The translations under genes and the position numbers were made by a program. From positions 1-64,000 of the forward strand of contig DASTVZ010000087.1 in the NCBI GenBank assembly GCA_035758845.1: 64,000 nt of DNA. The letters run 5' to 3'. Of the stretch, positions 8,546-17,819 are shown in pieces; the first letter of the stretch is position 1, and each line of letters opens with the position of its first letter. Source of the stretch: JALZOC01 sp035758845 (GTDB lineage Bacteria > Acidobacteriota > Vicinamibacteria > Vicinamibacterales > 2-12-FULL-66-21). The notes under the pieces were generated by a model. That model was not told the DNA's origin and made no database searches. It saw only the letters and a list, made by a program, of their open reading frames with translations.

Positions 8546-9322
8546 ATGAAACGAGACGAGTACGAGAAGGAGCTCGGCAAACTGCAGGTCCAGCTCTGTC
8601 ACCTTCAGGACTGGATCAAACAGGAAGGTCTTCGCGTCGTCATCCTGTTCGAGGGGCGTGACGGCGCCGGGAAGGGAGGCACGATTCGCGCACTCACCGA
8701 GCGTCTCAGTCCACGAGTGTTCCGTGTCGTCGCGTTACCGGCGCCCTCAGACCGTGAGAAAAGCCAAGTCTACATGCAGCGCTACCTGCAGCAGTTTCCT
8801 TCAAGAGGAGAGGTCGTCATTTTCGATCGCAGCTGGTACAACCGCGCCGGCGTCGAACACGTCATGGGGTTCTGCACGGACAAGCAGCATAAGCGGTTTC
8901 TCGAGCTCTGCCCGCAGATTGAAGAATTCCTCGTCGATGGTGGGACAATTCTCATCAAAATCTGGATGGAAGTGAGCAACCAGGAGCAGAAGCGCCGCTT
9001 TGAAGCTCGAATCGAGGATCCGGTGCGGCAGTGGAAGTTGAGCCCGATGGACCTGCCGTCAAGAACCAAGTGGTATGAATATTCACGCGCGCGAGACGTG
9101 ATGCTGAAGCACACGGACACGCGCAAGGCGCCGTGGACGATTGTCCCATCCGACGACAAGCGGACCGCGCGCCTGAACACCATCGCTCACATTCTCAACA
9201 CCATTCCGTACAAGAAGGTGTCGCAGAAGAAAGTGAAGCTTCCGAACCGATCGACGAAGCACGCGTATGACGACAGCGCAGCGCTCAAGGGGCGGCGGTT
9301 TGTGAAGGCGCGCTATAAGTAG
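8546..9322 (+). CDS. ppk2: Polyphosphate kinase 2 family protein
   Basis: This cytoplasmic kinase (258 residues) transfers phosphate between polyphosphate and nucleotides. Walker A is FEGRDGAGKGGTI near residue 37, the lid and Walker B-like region contains VVIFDRSWYNRAGVEHVMGF near 95, and the conserved WKLSPMDLPSR and later WTIVPSDDKRTARLN segments are present. It is a single-domain PPK2. Whether it prefers NDP or NMP acceptors cannot be told safely by eye. It is downstream of the ABM gene in the same direction. Confidence 0.93.
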   Translation: MKRDEYEKELGKLQVQLCHLQDWIKQEGLRVVILFEGRDGAGKGGTIRALTERLSPRVFRVVALPAPSDREKSQVYMQRYLQQFPSRGEVVIFDRSWYNRAGVEHVMGFCTDKQHKRFLELCPQIEEFLVDGGTILIKIWMEVSNQEQKRRFEARIEDPVRQWKLSPMDLPSRTKWYEYSRARDVMLKHTDTRKAPWTIVPSDDKRTARLNTIAHILNTIPYKKVSQKKVKLPNRSTKHAYDDSAALKGRRFVKARYK

Positions 9323-9359
9323 GGCTTCTCGCCGGGATCCGGTGTCCGGGATCCGCGAA

Positions 9360-10868
9360 TCAATTCGCAAATCGGAAGCCGAGCTTGGCCAATAACTCCC
9401 TGTCTGCGCCAACGAAAACGAAATACTTGCCGTCGAAGTCACGCAGAGCCCGACGGTCGGAAACGAGATTCTCGAGACCGCCGGTATAGCCGACGTATCC
9501 CACAATCGCGATCGGCTCGCCCCGGGTCAGCGCGCCGTCCACTTCGTCGATATAGCGAGGATACCGATCGTCGGTGACCTTCCACCTCGCGATAACTCCT
9601 TCATCGCTGTAAAACGAAATCTGCCACTGCAAGAGCGCGTTCATCGAGTAGGCGTGGGTCGCACCGCGTGACTTCATGTAGTCGACGACACGCTGCAGCG
9701 TCCGAGCCTCGCTCGGCCGCGCGGCGTCGTTCTGCCACCACATGTAGGTGAATCGTGAGAACTCGAGGGTTGACATGGCCTCGAGCGCGAGCAGGATGAC
9801 CGCGGCGCTGACCAACCGCCGGATCGAGAGACCGCGTCGATCGGCGAGATCGAAGAATTCGAATCCCGCGAGCAGGACGATTGGGGCACCGATCGACAGG
9901 AGATAACGCGGATGTCGCGACTCGAGAAGAAGCCAGTTCGCGACCAATGTTGCAATGACCGACATGAAGAAGACGTGCGCCCAGAAGTGATACCGCCTGC
10001 TCGCGACGCGATAAATCTGTGAGCCGATACACAACATCAGAATGGCGAGCCAGGTGATTGCAACGGTCGTGGTGAATGGTCCGGCGGTGATCGGGACTGC
10101 CAGATAATACGAGCCGGTCATATTCAGATAGAGCTGTCGCAGAAGCGGCAGCATCGATCCGAACAGGTCGGGATTTCCTGCGCTGGGTCGACCCCAGGAC
10201 GGAACCGCGTTACCAATGACGAGTAGTTTCAGTACGCCGATCGCGAAGAGGACGACGGTCGTCCCGGCGATATACGACAATGCCGCGGGTGCATGGCGGC
10301 TCGAAAGAAGAAGAATCGCCACAATGGGCAGCAGGCCGGGCAGCCATGATGGCTGCGACAGGTAGACGACTGCGGTCAGGCCGCCGGCCGTCGCCCACCC
10401 CAGGTGACGAAGGTCTTCACGCGTCAGCAAATAGAGGATGGCACCGGTCGTTGAAAATGCCGTGATGTATCCGCTCCAGGCTTTCATCGAGGACACGGCC
10501 CACGCAGGCATCAGCACGAGCAGGAGTACGATCCAGAAGCAGCGGCGAGGACCGAGCGCAGGCGAGAACGCCAGAAAATAGAAGCACACCCCGGCAATCC
10601 AGACGGCAAGCATCGCGAGCTTGAGCGGAATGGCGCCGATGCCGAACAGCAAGAAGCTGGCAGCAGCAACTGGCGCCTCGACGATCGCGAGCCCGTAGTT
10701 CTGGCCGTAAAAGAACAGCGGGAACTGCCGGCCGTCGGCCAGGTGCTTGGCCATCAAGCCGAGAATGCACTCGTCGCCATCGGCGACGAGATTGTGTGTC
10801 AACAGTTGAGGAAGTCGGGAAATGACAGCAATCGCCGCGAGCGCGACGAGATAAGGCCAGGAGGGCAC
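9360..10868 (-). CDS. Multi-pass membrane glycosyltransferase-like protein (GT-C fold)
   Basis: The ~502-residue protein has about 10-12 hydrophobic segments and an early acidic loop (LLTHNLVADGDECILGLMAKHL). This layout is like the dolichyl-phosphate-mannose mannosyltransferase / ArnT superfamily, which uses lipid-linked sugars on the outer face of the membrane. The C-terminal ~150 residues are soluble and periplasmic-looking. The GTG at 10866-10868 is chosen as start because the frame, though open to 11111, would otherwise overlap the divergent neighbour. Substrate unknown. Confidence 0.7.
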   Translation of the reverse strand: MPSWPYLVALAAIAVISRLPQLLTHNLVADGDECILGLMAKHLADGRQFPLFFYGQNYGLAIVEAPVAAASFLLFGIGAIPLKLAMLAVWIAGVCFYFLAFSPALGPRRCFWIVLLLVLMPAWAVSSMKAWSGYITAFSTTGAILYLLTREDLRHLGWATAGGLTAVVYLSQPSWLPGLLPIVAILLLSSRHAPAALSYIAGTTVVLFAIGVLKLLVIGNAVPSWGRPSAGNPDLFGSMLPLLRQLYLNMTGSYYLAVPITAGPFTTTVAITWLAILMLCIGSQIYRVASRRYHFWAHVFFMSVIATLVANWLLLESRHPRYLLSIGAPIVLLAGFEFFDLADRRGLSIRRLVSAAVILLALEAMSTLEFSRFTYMWWQNDAARPSEARTLQRVVDYMKSRGATHAYSMNALLQWQISFYSDEGVIARWKVTDDRYPRYIDEVDGALTRGEPIAIVGYVGYTGGLENLVSDRRALRDFDGKYFVFVGADRELLAKLGFRFAN

Positions 10869-10928
10869 GGTGCGACTTGCCGCTGATCCGTTCGTGGCGC
10901 CATTTTCCCATGGGCGGCTCGGCCCCGC

Positions 10929-12965
10929 ATGAAATACATCATCCGAGGTGCGTGCGTCTTCTTCCTCTTGTTCGCTGCCGCGCGCGCGGTCCGCGTTCCT
11001 TTCACCTACGATGAAGCCGCGTCCTACATCAGGTACATCGACACCAGCGTGCCCTCCGTCTTCGATACCAACCTGCTCTCTATTTTCAATTTCGAAGTCG
11101 CGACGAACCATTTCCTGAACACGGCGCTCACCAAACTGTCTTACGTCGTCGCCGGAGGAAGCGAGTTTGCCCTCCGGTTGCCGAACCTGCTTGGATATGC
11201 CCTGTATCTTGGTTTCGCCGCACTGATCCTGCGGCGTCTCTCCACTCCGGCGATCGCGCTCGGCGGATTGCTGCTGCTGAATCTGAATCCTTACGTGCTC
11301 GACTTCTTCGCCCTGAGCCGCGGATACGGATTGTCTCTAGGGCTGCTGATGGCATCCCTCTTCTTTCTGTTGCGGCGAATCGAGCAGTGGAAGGCGGGGC
11401 AGGTTGACAGACGCGACCTGTCATGGGGACTGGCGGCCGCGTGCGCTGCGGTCATGGCGAACTTCGCGTTGCTGAACGTCTACGTCAGCATGGTTTGTGT
11501 GCTGGCGATCGCCGGAGCGTTTTTCCATTCTCCCGCCGCCACTGCGCCCGACCCGCATCGGGATCGCGACGTCGCGCGACGGACCCGCGCGTTTCCCTGG
11601 TTGCCCCTGACCGTAATGGTGTTTATCCCGCTTGTTCTTTCCCAGGACATCGCGCTATCCCGATCGCTCTACGAGCCGCTCGTCGTCAGGCTGATCGGCC
11701 TTGACGGCGACGCGCTCGATCGCGCGCGGGTTGTGCGAATTGACATTCACGGACGCGAGTCTCTCATCGGCAGGAACGCCGGTTCAGCTGTTTGGTCATC
11801 GAACGGTCGCTCACACTTTCGCGGCTTACGAATCGAACTGCCGCTACAGGAGGCAGAGCGGCTGACGCGTATCGAGGCCATTATCGGTGCGCGTGCGTTC
11901 TCGTTCGATCCTCGGCTGACCGATGCCTGGCGCGTGCATGATGTTGGGCAGACGCGACTGTTTGAATGTTCGGACAGTCTTTCGCTTCGCAGATCGCGGG
12001 TTGCGACGTTCCGTTCTGTGATCAACTGGGCCGGCGACCGGACCTATGCGGTTCAACTGACAATCGCCAGTGCAGTCTCGCTGGGAATTCTCGCCATGTG
12101 TGCGGTGTTGCTGCGGCTCGCCGGCCGGATTGCCGTCCGCGCCAAGATGATTGGTCGCGGGGAATGGCGAGCGCTCTCGTCATCGGTTCTATGGGTCGCC
12201 GCCGTGGCTGGCACGCCGCTGTACCTGTTGAAAAGAAACTCGGAGCTCTACTTCGGGGGCACGCGCGGAGTCGTCGACGACACCTTTACCTCGGCGATCG
12301 AGAACTCGTTCTACGGAAGGATCTACAGTCCAGCGCAAACGGTGATGGTATTTGCGGTGATCGTCGGCATCGTCGCAATCTTCTTCGTTCTGCTCGCGCT
12401 CGCGTATCGTCGCGGCCGTGTTTCGGCGCTCGCGCCTGCCGGGTCATTGCTCGCGATCCTGACGATTACATCGTTTTCACTCGCGGCACAGCGACTCTTG
12501 TTCGGCACCGTGTATCTCGTTGGGCGCACGGCGCTCTTCTACATTCCGCTCTTTGTACTGTTCTTTACTTTTACGTGCGACATCCTGGCGCGGTCCGGCC
12601 GAGTGGGAAGAATCGTGTCGATGTCGTTCGTATTTGCCGCAGTCAGTCTCGGACTATTCCATTTTTCCCAGACGGCGAACGTGAGATACGTCTACGACTG
12701 GAAAGACGACGCGAGCACGAAGTCGATGCTCGAGGATCTGCGGCCGTTTGCGACAGGCGGACCAATAACTCTGGGTGTCGCGCCGGGTTTGGTCCCGGTC
12801 GCGGTCTATTACGCGCGCCGATCGCCGGTACCGATCGAAGTCGTCGCCGTCCCTGCCAATCGCGTGGTCGATTTCATGTATCTGGAAGACCGTGACGTCC
12901 ATTCCGGTGACGTCGTCAGCCGATACTCATTGACACATACGGCCCTAGTCCGCGTGCCGCATTAA
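10929..12965 (+). CDS. Multi-pass membrane glycosyltransferase-like protein with internal soluble insertion
   Basis: The 678-residue protein begins with a membrane anchor and the loop FTYDEAASYIRYID, the acidic pair typical of GT-C transferases. Hydrophobic segments cover about 1-240, then a soluble stretch of ~120 residues (about 245-370, with IDIHGRESLIGRN), then more membrane segments to about 580, then a short soluble tail. It is divergently transcribed from the similar-class gene at 9360-10868, with only ~60 bases between starts. It ends directly in a repeat hairpin. Role in cell-surface glycan assembly is inferred from fold only. Confidence 0.72.
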   Translation: MKYIIRGACVFFLLFAAARAVRVPFTYDEAASYIRYIDTSVPSVFDTNLLSIFNFEVATNHFLNTALTKLSYVVAGGSEFALRLPNLLGYALYLGFAALILRRLSTPAIALGGLLLLNLNPYVLDFFALSRGYGLSLGLLMASLFFLLRRIEQWKAGQVDRRDLSWGLAAACAAVMANFALLNVYVSMVCVLAIAGAFFHSPAATAPDPHRDRDVARRTRAFPWLPLTVMVFIPLVLSQDIALSRSLYEPLVVRLIGLDGDALDRARVVRIDIHGRESLIGRNAGSAVWSSNGRSHFRGLRIELPLQEAERLTRIEAIIGARAFSFDPRLTDAWRVHDVGQTRLFECSDSLSLRRSRVATFRSVINWAGDRTYAVQLTIASAVSLGILAMCAVLLRLAGRIAVRAKMIGRGEWRALSSSVLWVAAVAGTPLYLLKRNSELYFGGTRGVVDDTFTSAIENSFYGRIYSPAQTVMVFAVIVGIVAIFFVLLALAYRRGRVSALAPAGSLLAILTITSFSLAAQRLLFGTVYLVGRTALFYIPLFVLFFTFTCDILARSGRVGRIVSMSFVFAAVSLGLFHFSQTANVRYVYDWKDDASTKSMLEDLRPFATGGPITLGVAPGLVPVAVYYARRSPVPIEVVAVPANRVVDFMYLEDRDVHSGDVVSRYSLTHTALVRVPH

Positions 12966-13009
12966 TTACTCCGAGGGGCTGCGCCCCTCGGACTCCCCGA
13001 CACGCTCTG
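12963..13009. repeat. CCGAGGGGC hairpin element, copy 1
   Basis: The 21-base perfect hairpin at 12971-12991 (CCGAGGGGC, loop TGC, GCCCCTCGG) is embedded in a longer conserved block that starts ATTACTCCG and ends GGACTCCCCGACACGC. Copies 2 and 3 are at 17921-17957 and 23630-23665. The element begins right at the TAA stop of the gene at 10929. About 80 bases of GC-rich sequence with repeated GGCTCGC words follow (13010-13090) and appear to belong to it. Confidence 0.85.
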
Positions 13010-13162
13010 TCGCGAGCCGCTTCGCCGGCTCGCTCCGTTCGCGTGGCTCGCTTCGCTGCGCTGGCTCGCGTCTTCTTTCGTACCTCGCCGCTGATGGGAG
13101 TTTGTTCGGCGAGATTACGCGGAGGCCTGAGCTGAAACCCCTTGTGTTTGCGCATTGCGATG

Positions 13163-13192
13163 TAGGGCGCGGACTTTAGGCCGCGCCATGCG
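13163..13192. repeat. REP-like palindrome with GTAG head
   Basis: The sequence reads GTAG followed by an imperfect hairpin GGCGCGGACTTTAGGCCGCGCC. A GTAG tetranucleotide at the foot of a hairpin is the hallmark of REP sequences mobilised by RAYT-type IS200/IS605-like transposases in other bacteria. Similar GTAG-headed palindromes, in reverse orientation, are found inside the M56 peptidase gene at 34073-34241. No RAYT gene is in the window. Confidence 0.6.
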
Positions 13193-13209
13193 CCAGTGTG
13201 GAGGGCACT

Positions 13210-13743
13210 ATGCTACGCGCCATCATTCTCGTGAAAACTGCCGGTTTTCCGGCAATCTTGTCCGGGGTACTCCTCTTATTTCTCCCGCAGTCTGTGGCCG
13301 CACAAGAGAAGCCGCGCGGTGCAGCGGAAGTTTCATTCGGCTGGATCGGCTTTGCTGATGATGGCATCGTGAGCGAGACGCCGATTGGCGGAGCCGTTCG
13401 TTGGTATCTGACGCCTCGTCTGAGTGTCGGACCGGAAATTCTCTGGATTAACGGCAGTAATCACAGCCATCTGGTCCTGACCGGGAACATGACCTTCGAT
13501 TTCCTCGGTCCGACAAACGGCCATGCGGCGCCGGTGACACCCTTCATCGTCGTCGGTGGCGGCATGTTCCAAACGACCGAATCATTCGTGAACGGTGGTG
13601 ACTTCACCTCGACCGAGGGCGCGTTTACGCTCGGCGGTGGGGTTAGGGCCAATCCGAACGATCGCATCACGTTGGGGGTAGACGCGCGACTCGGATGGGA
13701 GACACATATTCGTATTAACGGCTTCGTGGGCGTACGTTTTTGA
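13210..13743 (+). CDS. Small outer-membrane beta-barrel-like protein
   Basis: The ~177-residue product has a signal peptide (MLRAIILVKTAGFPAILSG, cleavage near VAAQEK) and then alternating beta strands with aromatic residues, such as AVRWYLTPRLSVGPEI and LGWETHIRINGFVGVRF. The C-terminal Phe and final strand VGVRF match outer-membrane insertion signals. It resembles the OmpW/opacity-like eight-strand class in size. An alternative ATG lies at 13198, four codons upstream. Function beyond the barrel cannot be named. Confidence 0.72.
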   Translation: MLRAIILVKTAGFPAILSGVLLLFLPQSVAAQEKPRGAAEVSFGWIGFADDGIVSETPIGGAVRWYLTPRLSVGPEILWINGSNHSHLVLTGNMTFDFLGPTNGHAAPVTPFIVVGGGMFQTTESFVNGGDFTSTEGAFTLGGGVRANPNDRITLGVDARLGWETHIRINGFVGVRF

Positions 13744-13750
13744 AGGGAAA

Positions 13751-13823
13751 GCGCCTGCGGCCCGAACGAGGCGCGAAGCCGCCGAGCGAGAGCGAGCGGG
13801 GGTGGGGCCCCGCGAGCAGTGAG
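13751..13823. repeat. GC-rich dispersed repeat, intergenic copy
   Basis: This 73-base stretch (containing GAGGCGCGAAGCCGCCGAGC and GGGGTGGGGCCCCGCGAGC) recurs in inverted orientation at 53389-53455 inside the lhr helicase frame. Over about 67 aligned bases I count only about four differences. It lies immediately downstream of the stop codon of the barrel protein gene. Confidence 0.8.
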
Positions 13824-13857
13824 AGAAGCAGACGGAAAAAGGTAAGATGGCGGCATC

Positions 13858-14448
13858 ATGCGCCACATGCTCGCTCCAATAGTCGCCGCCATCCTTCTTC
13901 AAGCGCCGCAGACCTCCAGTCCCGATGCCGAGGGGTTCATTCGAAACTGGCTGGTGCTGGCACCAATTGCGGTGCAGGAGGACTCGGGCGCGACCGAGAT
14001 CGAAAAAGATTTTGTCGGTGGCGAAGCAACCATCCAGCCGAAGCCAGGCGACAAGGTCAATGTCGCCGGCAAGATCCTGACGTGGACGGCGCATCAGACG
14101 TCCGACTATTTCATCGATTTTCTCAAGGCGTTCGGTGCCGAGCGCGGAGAGGACGTGGCCGGGTACGCGGTTGCATACATTCATGCCGACGATTCGATGC
14201 AGGTCCGCTTGTCGGTGGGGTCAAACGATCAGTGCAGGGTCTGGCTGAATGGGAAACAGATCATCAAGTTCACCGAAACGCGCACGCTCGACAAGGACAC
14301 CGACAGCGGCGACGCAGTTCTCAACAAGGGACAGAACGTGCTGGTGTTCAAGGTAATCAACGAGAAGAACAATTGGCAGGGGGCAGCGCGGTTCTTACAG
14401 AACGGCGCCCCGGTCAAGAGCATTCGGATTGCAACGACGCCGCAGTAA
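13858..14448 (+). CDS. Hypothetical protein with possible carbohydrate-binding-like jelly roll
   Basis: The 196-residue product begins MRHMLAPIVAAILLQAPQ, a short signal-like sequence. The mature part contains a pattern seen in jelly-roll modules of glycoside-hydrolase accessory domains: YAVAYIHADDSMQVRLSVGS, then CRVWLNGKQIIKF, then LNKGQNVLVFKVINEKN. This suggests a beta-sandwich that might bind a ligand. No catalytic residues can be assigned. The gene is isolated, with a repeat upstream and a convergent transglutaminase-like gene downstream. Confidence 0.68.
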   Translation: MRHMLAPIVAAILLQAPQTSSPDAEGFIRNWLVLAPIAVQEDSGATEIEKDFVGGEATIQPKPGDKVNVAGKILTWTAHQTSDYFIDFLKAFGAERGEDVAGYAVAYIHADDSMQVRLSVGSNDQCRVWLNGKQIIKFTETRTLDKDTDSGDAVLNKGQNVLVFKVINEKNNWQGAARFLQNGAPVKSIRIATTPQ

Positions 14449-14474
14449 AAAGGGAAAAGGGACAAGGGAGAAGG

Positions 14475-15311
14475 CTACGTTCTTGTTCCTCCCGCCGCCG
14501 GTTCGAGCGCGATTTCGTCGGTCGTTACTTTGAAGTGCGCGAGGCGGGCCCGTCCGAATGATGTCGTAATCGCGACGTCAGTTGCGTCGAGCCCGGTGGC
14601 AATCAATACACGACCAATCCGAGGGGTGTTGTGTCGGGCGTCGAAGGTCCACCACCGGTCATCGAGAAACACTTCGAACCAGGCGCTGAAGTCCATTGGA
14701 TATGGAACTGGCGGGATGCCGATGTCTCCCAGGTACCCCGTGACATAACGGGCCGGCATATTCAGCGCCCGGCAAAACGTAATCGCAAGATGTTGAAAAT
14801 CGCGGCACACGCCGACGCGTTCGGTGTAGACGTCAAGCGCGGTGCGTGTTTGCCGCGCCTGCGGATAGCTGAACGTCACCTTGCTGTGCACCCATTGGCA
14901 GATCGCCTGAACGCGCGCCCAGCCGCGAGGCACACTGCCAAAAAGCTCGACAGCCGTGTTGGATAACAAGTCGACCTCGCAGAACCGGCTGGGCAGTAAG
15001 AACCGCAATGTCTCCGGTGGAAGCTCATCCACAGGCACTTCGGAAGCGTCCAGGTTGACCGCGTCCGGTTCGCCCGAGTGCTCGATCACCGTGGCATTCG
15101 ACAGCCGCAGCTTGCCCGCCGGCGCCACGAACCGCGTGCAGACATTTCCAAATGAATCTTCGTAATCCGACGTCGCGATGGCCGGTTCAACCTGAACTCT
15201 GTCCGGTTCTTGCAAGTCACGCCGGCGGCTCGGATGCACGTTGAGCATCGCGACCATCGGCACGGGCGCGTCGATGTCGAACTGGATGTCGTAGCCAAGG
15301 CGAATGAGCAC
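14475..15311 (-). CDS. Transglutaminase-like superfamily protein
   Basis: This is a 278-residue cytoplasmic-looking protein with an N-terminal beta domain (about 1-120) and a transglutaminase-like core (about 150-240). The nucleophile motif is ERVGVCRDFQHLAITFCRAL with ARYVTGYLGDIG after it. At the place where the core family has His in HAWFE, this protein has Ser (MDFSAWFEVFL); the Asp-containing strand is WWTFDARHN. From memory, relatives share that Ser, so the active site may use another His. It is divergent from the Anbu operon, whose partners include another transglutaminase. Confidence 0.85.
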   Translation of the reverse strand: MLIRLGYDIQFDIDAPVPMVAMLNVHPSRRRDLQEPDRVQVEPAIATSDYEDSFGNVCTRFVAPAGKLRLSNATVIEHSGEPDAVNLDASEVPVDELPPETLRFLLPSRFCEVDLLSNTAVELFGSVPRGWARVQAICQWVHSKVTFSYPQARQTRTALDVYTERVGVCRDFQHLAITFCRALNMPARYVTGYLGDIGIPPVPYPMDFSAWFEVFLDDRWWTFDARHNTPRIGRVLIATGLDATDVAITTSFGRARLAHFKVTTDEIALEPAAGGTRT

Positions 15312-15529
15312 GGCTTGCGGCCTCAGATGCGCACAGACGGCGCGGCAATCGCTCGCAGCAAACGGGGTGCCGCATCCCTGATCCGATCGGCCCGCGCATT
15401 GCTAGGCGAATGTAGCACGGCGATCGGAGTGGTGTGCCGGATCGTCAGTCAGAGACGAATCCTTTATGCCGCACGCAAATCACGGCGGGTATCATGTGAG
15501 GGATCATCTGACCGACCCGCGAGGATGCT

Positions 15530-16318
15530 GTGACCTACTGCCTGGGAATTGTGACCGCCGAGGGGCTCGTCATGGCCTCCGACTCGCGCTCGAACGCCGG
15601 GTTCGATCAAGTCAACGTCTGCCGCAAGATGTATCGCTTCGTGGAAGAGGGCGAGCGCGTGTTCGTCATCCTCACCAGCGGCAGCCTCTCGATCAGTCAA
15701 TCGATCATGTCGCTGCTGCGGCTCGACTTCGAGAGCGGACGCGGTCTCGCGCAAACTCGTTCGCTGTATCAGGCAGCTCGGATCGTCGGCGACTGCGTGC
15801 GTCGCGTGTCCGACATCGATCGCGCCGCGCTCGAGCGCGACAACTTCTCCTTCAACGTCAATCTGCTCCTCGGTGGACAGGTGCGCGGAGAAGATCCCGG
15901 CCTTTATCTCATTTATCCGCAGGGCAATCCGCTGCAGGCCACCGAGGACTCTCCGTATCTGCAACTCGGAGAGTGCAAGTACGGCAGGCCGATTCTCGAT
16001 CGCGGCATCGATACGCAGACACCACTCGAAGTGGCAGCGAAGTATGCGTTGCTGTCATTCGACGCGACCATTCGATCCAATGTCACCGTCGGACCGCCGA
16101 TCGATTTGCTCTTGTACGCGCGCGATACGTTTCGAATTACTCGCTACCGGCGTCTCGCGGCGATGGATCCGGACCTCAACCTGATTCACACGTCATGGGA
16201 GCAGTCACTGCGTCGAGCGGTCGAGCAGCTGCCCGAGATTCGGTTCGAGACCGAGCATCCGGCGACCAACGCGGAGACGATCTACTTCGCGCCGCCGTCG
16301 AACGTCGGTCAGACGTAG
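15530..16318 (+). CDS. Anbu-type proteasome-like hydrolase
   Basis: This 262-residue protein belongs to the Anbu (ancestral beta subunit) branch of the proteasome/HslV Ntn-hydrolases. Removal of Met exposes Thr1 (MTYCLGIV); the partner residues Asp (VMASDSRSNAG) and Lys (VCRKMYRF) fall at mature positions 17 and 32, as expected. The GTG start at 15530 is fixed by the need for Thr at position 2. It is the first gene of an operon with ATP-grasp, alpha-E and transglutaminase genes, the conserved Anbu neighbourhood. Self-assembly into open rings is known for homologues; physiological substrates are not. Confidence 0.93.
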   Translation: MTYCLGIVTAEGLVMASDSRSNAGFDQVNVCRKMYRFVEEGERVFVILTSGSLSISQSIMSLLRLDFESGRGLAQTRSLYQAARIVGDCVRRVSDIDRAALERDNFSFNVNLLLGGQVRGEDPGLYLIYPQGNPLQATEDSPYLQLGECKYGRPILDRGIDTQTPLEVAAKYALLSFDATIRSNVTVGPPIDLLLYARDTFRITRYRRLAAMDPDLNLIHTSWEQSLRRAVEQLPEIRFETEHPATNAETIYFAPPSNVGQT

Positions 16319-16358
16319 TAGCGCCAGGCGCGCCACGGGCGTTTAGGAAGCCGGGGCG

Positions 16359-17819
16359 ATGACCACACCCCTCCCAGTCACGCACGATCCGTTCGTCGAA
16401 TACACGCTGACCGAGGCGTACGACGAGTTGTTCGACTCGAAAGCGCAGCCTCGGCGTCCGTATAAGCGCCTCTACCGGGAGCTGATGAACCTGACGCCCG
16501 AGGAACTCGGGCGCAGCAAGCAGAAAGCGGATCTGAGCTTCTTCAACCAGGGCATCACGTTCACCGTCTACGGACGCAAGGAGGGGACCGAACGGATCTT
16601 CCCGCACGATCTCATCCCGCGCATCATCTCGGGGCCGGAGTGGGATGTCATCGAACGCGGCCTGACGCAGCGGGTCATCGCGCTGAACCTGTTTCTGAAG
16701 GACATCTACCACCAGCGTCACGCGCTGCGCGATCGCATCATCCCGGCAGAGGCCGTCTACAGCGCGCACCATTTTCGGCGGCAGATGACCGGGGTCAAAG
16801 TCCCGCGCGATGCGTACGTGAACGTCATGGGCACCGATCTGGTACGCCTGCCTGACGGCCGCTTCACGGTTCTCGAGGACAATCTGCGCGTTCCGAGCGG
16901 CGTGTCTTACATGTTGTCGAGCCGGAAGGTGATGAAGCAGATCTTTCCGTCGCTCTTCCGCAAGTACAGCGTTCGCCCGATCGAGCAATACAGTCAGGTG
17001 CTCCTCTCCACCTTGCGATCGCTCGCGCCGGACGGCCGCCGCGATCCCACTGTCGTCTTGTTGACGCCCGGCGTCTACAACTCTGCCTATTACGAGCACG
17101 CCTATCTCGCGCGTCAGATGGGCATTGAACTTGTCGAAGGGCGCGATCTCGTCGTCCACGACAACTACGTCTACATGCGCACGACCAACGGTCTCCAGCG
17201 CATCGACGTCATTTATCGGCGGGTCGACGATGACTTTCTGGATCCCTTGGCGTTTCGCGTCGACTCGGCACTCGGCTCACCGGGGATCTTCAGCGCGTAT
17301 CGCGCCGGTAACGTCACGCTGGCGAACGCGGTCGGCACCGGCGTCGCCGACGACAAGGCCGTTTACGCCTATGTGCCGAAGTTGATCCGCTATTACCTGA
17401 ACGAAGATCCGATTCTCGATAATGTCGAGACCTTGCTCATGACCGATGCCGCTGCGCGTCAGCACGTGTGTGACAACCTCCACAACTTTGTCGTCAAGGC
17501 GGTCGGCGAGTCCGGCGGCTACGGCATGCTGATCGGTCCGCACAGCACCGATCCGCAGTGTCGCGAAATGCGATCGCGGATTTTGGCAGATCCGCGGAAC
17601 TACATCGCACAACCGGTTCTGGCGTTGTCGACGGCGCCGTGCTTCATTGACGGCGCAATCGAGCCTCGACACGTGGACCTGCGGCCGTACGTTCTCTACG
17701 GTGAAAAGACGGTGATCGTCCCCGGTGGTCTCACCCGCGTCGCGCTGCGAAAAGGCTCGCTCGTCGTGAACTCTTCGCAGGGCGGCGGCTCCAAGGACAC
17801 CTGGGTGCTGCAGAACTAA
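16359..17819 (+). CDS. Circularly permuted ATP-grasp protein (DUF404/DUF407 type)
   Basis: The 486-residue protein is the large circularly permuted ATP-grasp partner of Anbu loci. Recognisable stretches are AYDELFDSKAQPRRPYKRLY at the N-terminus, RRQMTGVKVPRDAYVNVMGT, the nucleotide-binding part LEDNLRVPSGVSYML, and the C-terminal GGSKDTWVLQN ending. ATP-grasp enzymes form amide bonds, so a peptide-ligase role is inferred. It starts 40 bases after anbu. Its last 8 codons are duplicated ~166 bases downstream, on the far side of a repeat element. Confidence 0.93.
   Translation: MTTPLPVTHDPFVEYTLTEAYDELFDSKAQPRRPYKRLYRELMNLTPEELGRSKQKADLSFFNQGITFTVYGRKEGTERIFPHDLIPRIISGPEWDVIERGLTQRVIALNLFLKDIYHQRHALRDRIIPAEAVYSAHHFRRQMTGVKVPRDAYVNVMGTDLVRLPDGRFTVLEDNLRVPSGVSYMLSSRKVMKQIFPSLFRKYSVRPIEQYSQVLLSTLRSLAPDGRRDPTVVLLTPGVYNSAYYEHAYLARQMGIELVEGRDLVVHDNYVYMRTTNGLQRIDVIYRRVDDDFLDPLAFRVDSALGSPGIFSAYRAGNVTLANAVGTGVADDKAVYAYVPKLIRYYLNEDPILDNVETLLMTDAAARQHVCDNLHNFVVKAVGESGGYGMLIGPHSTDPQCREMRSRILADPRNYIAQPVLALSTAPCFIDGAIEPRHVDLRPYVLYGEKTVIVPGGLTRVALRKGSLVVNSSQGGGSKDTWVLQN

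Noticed and set aside
16176..17159. 327-codon minus-strand frame opposite the ATP-grasp gene
   Set aside because: Shadow of a strongly conserved gene in the Anbu operon.
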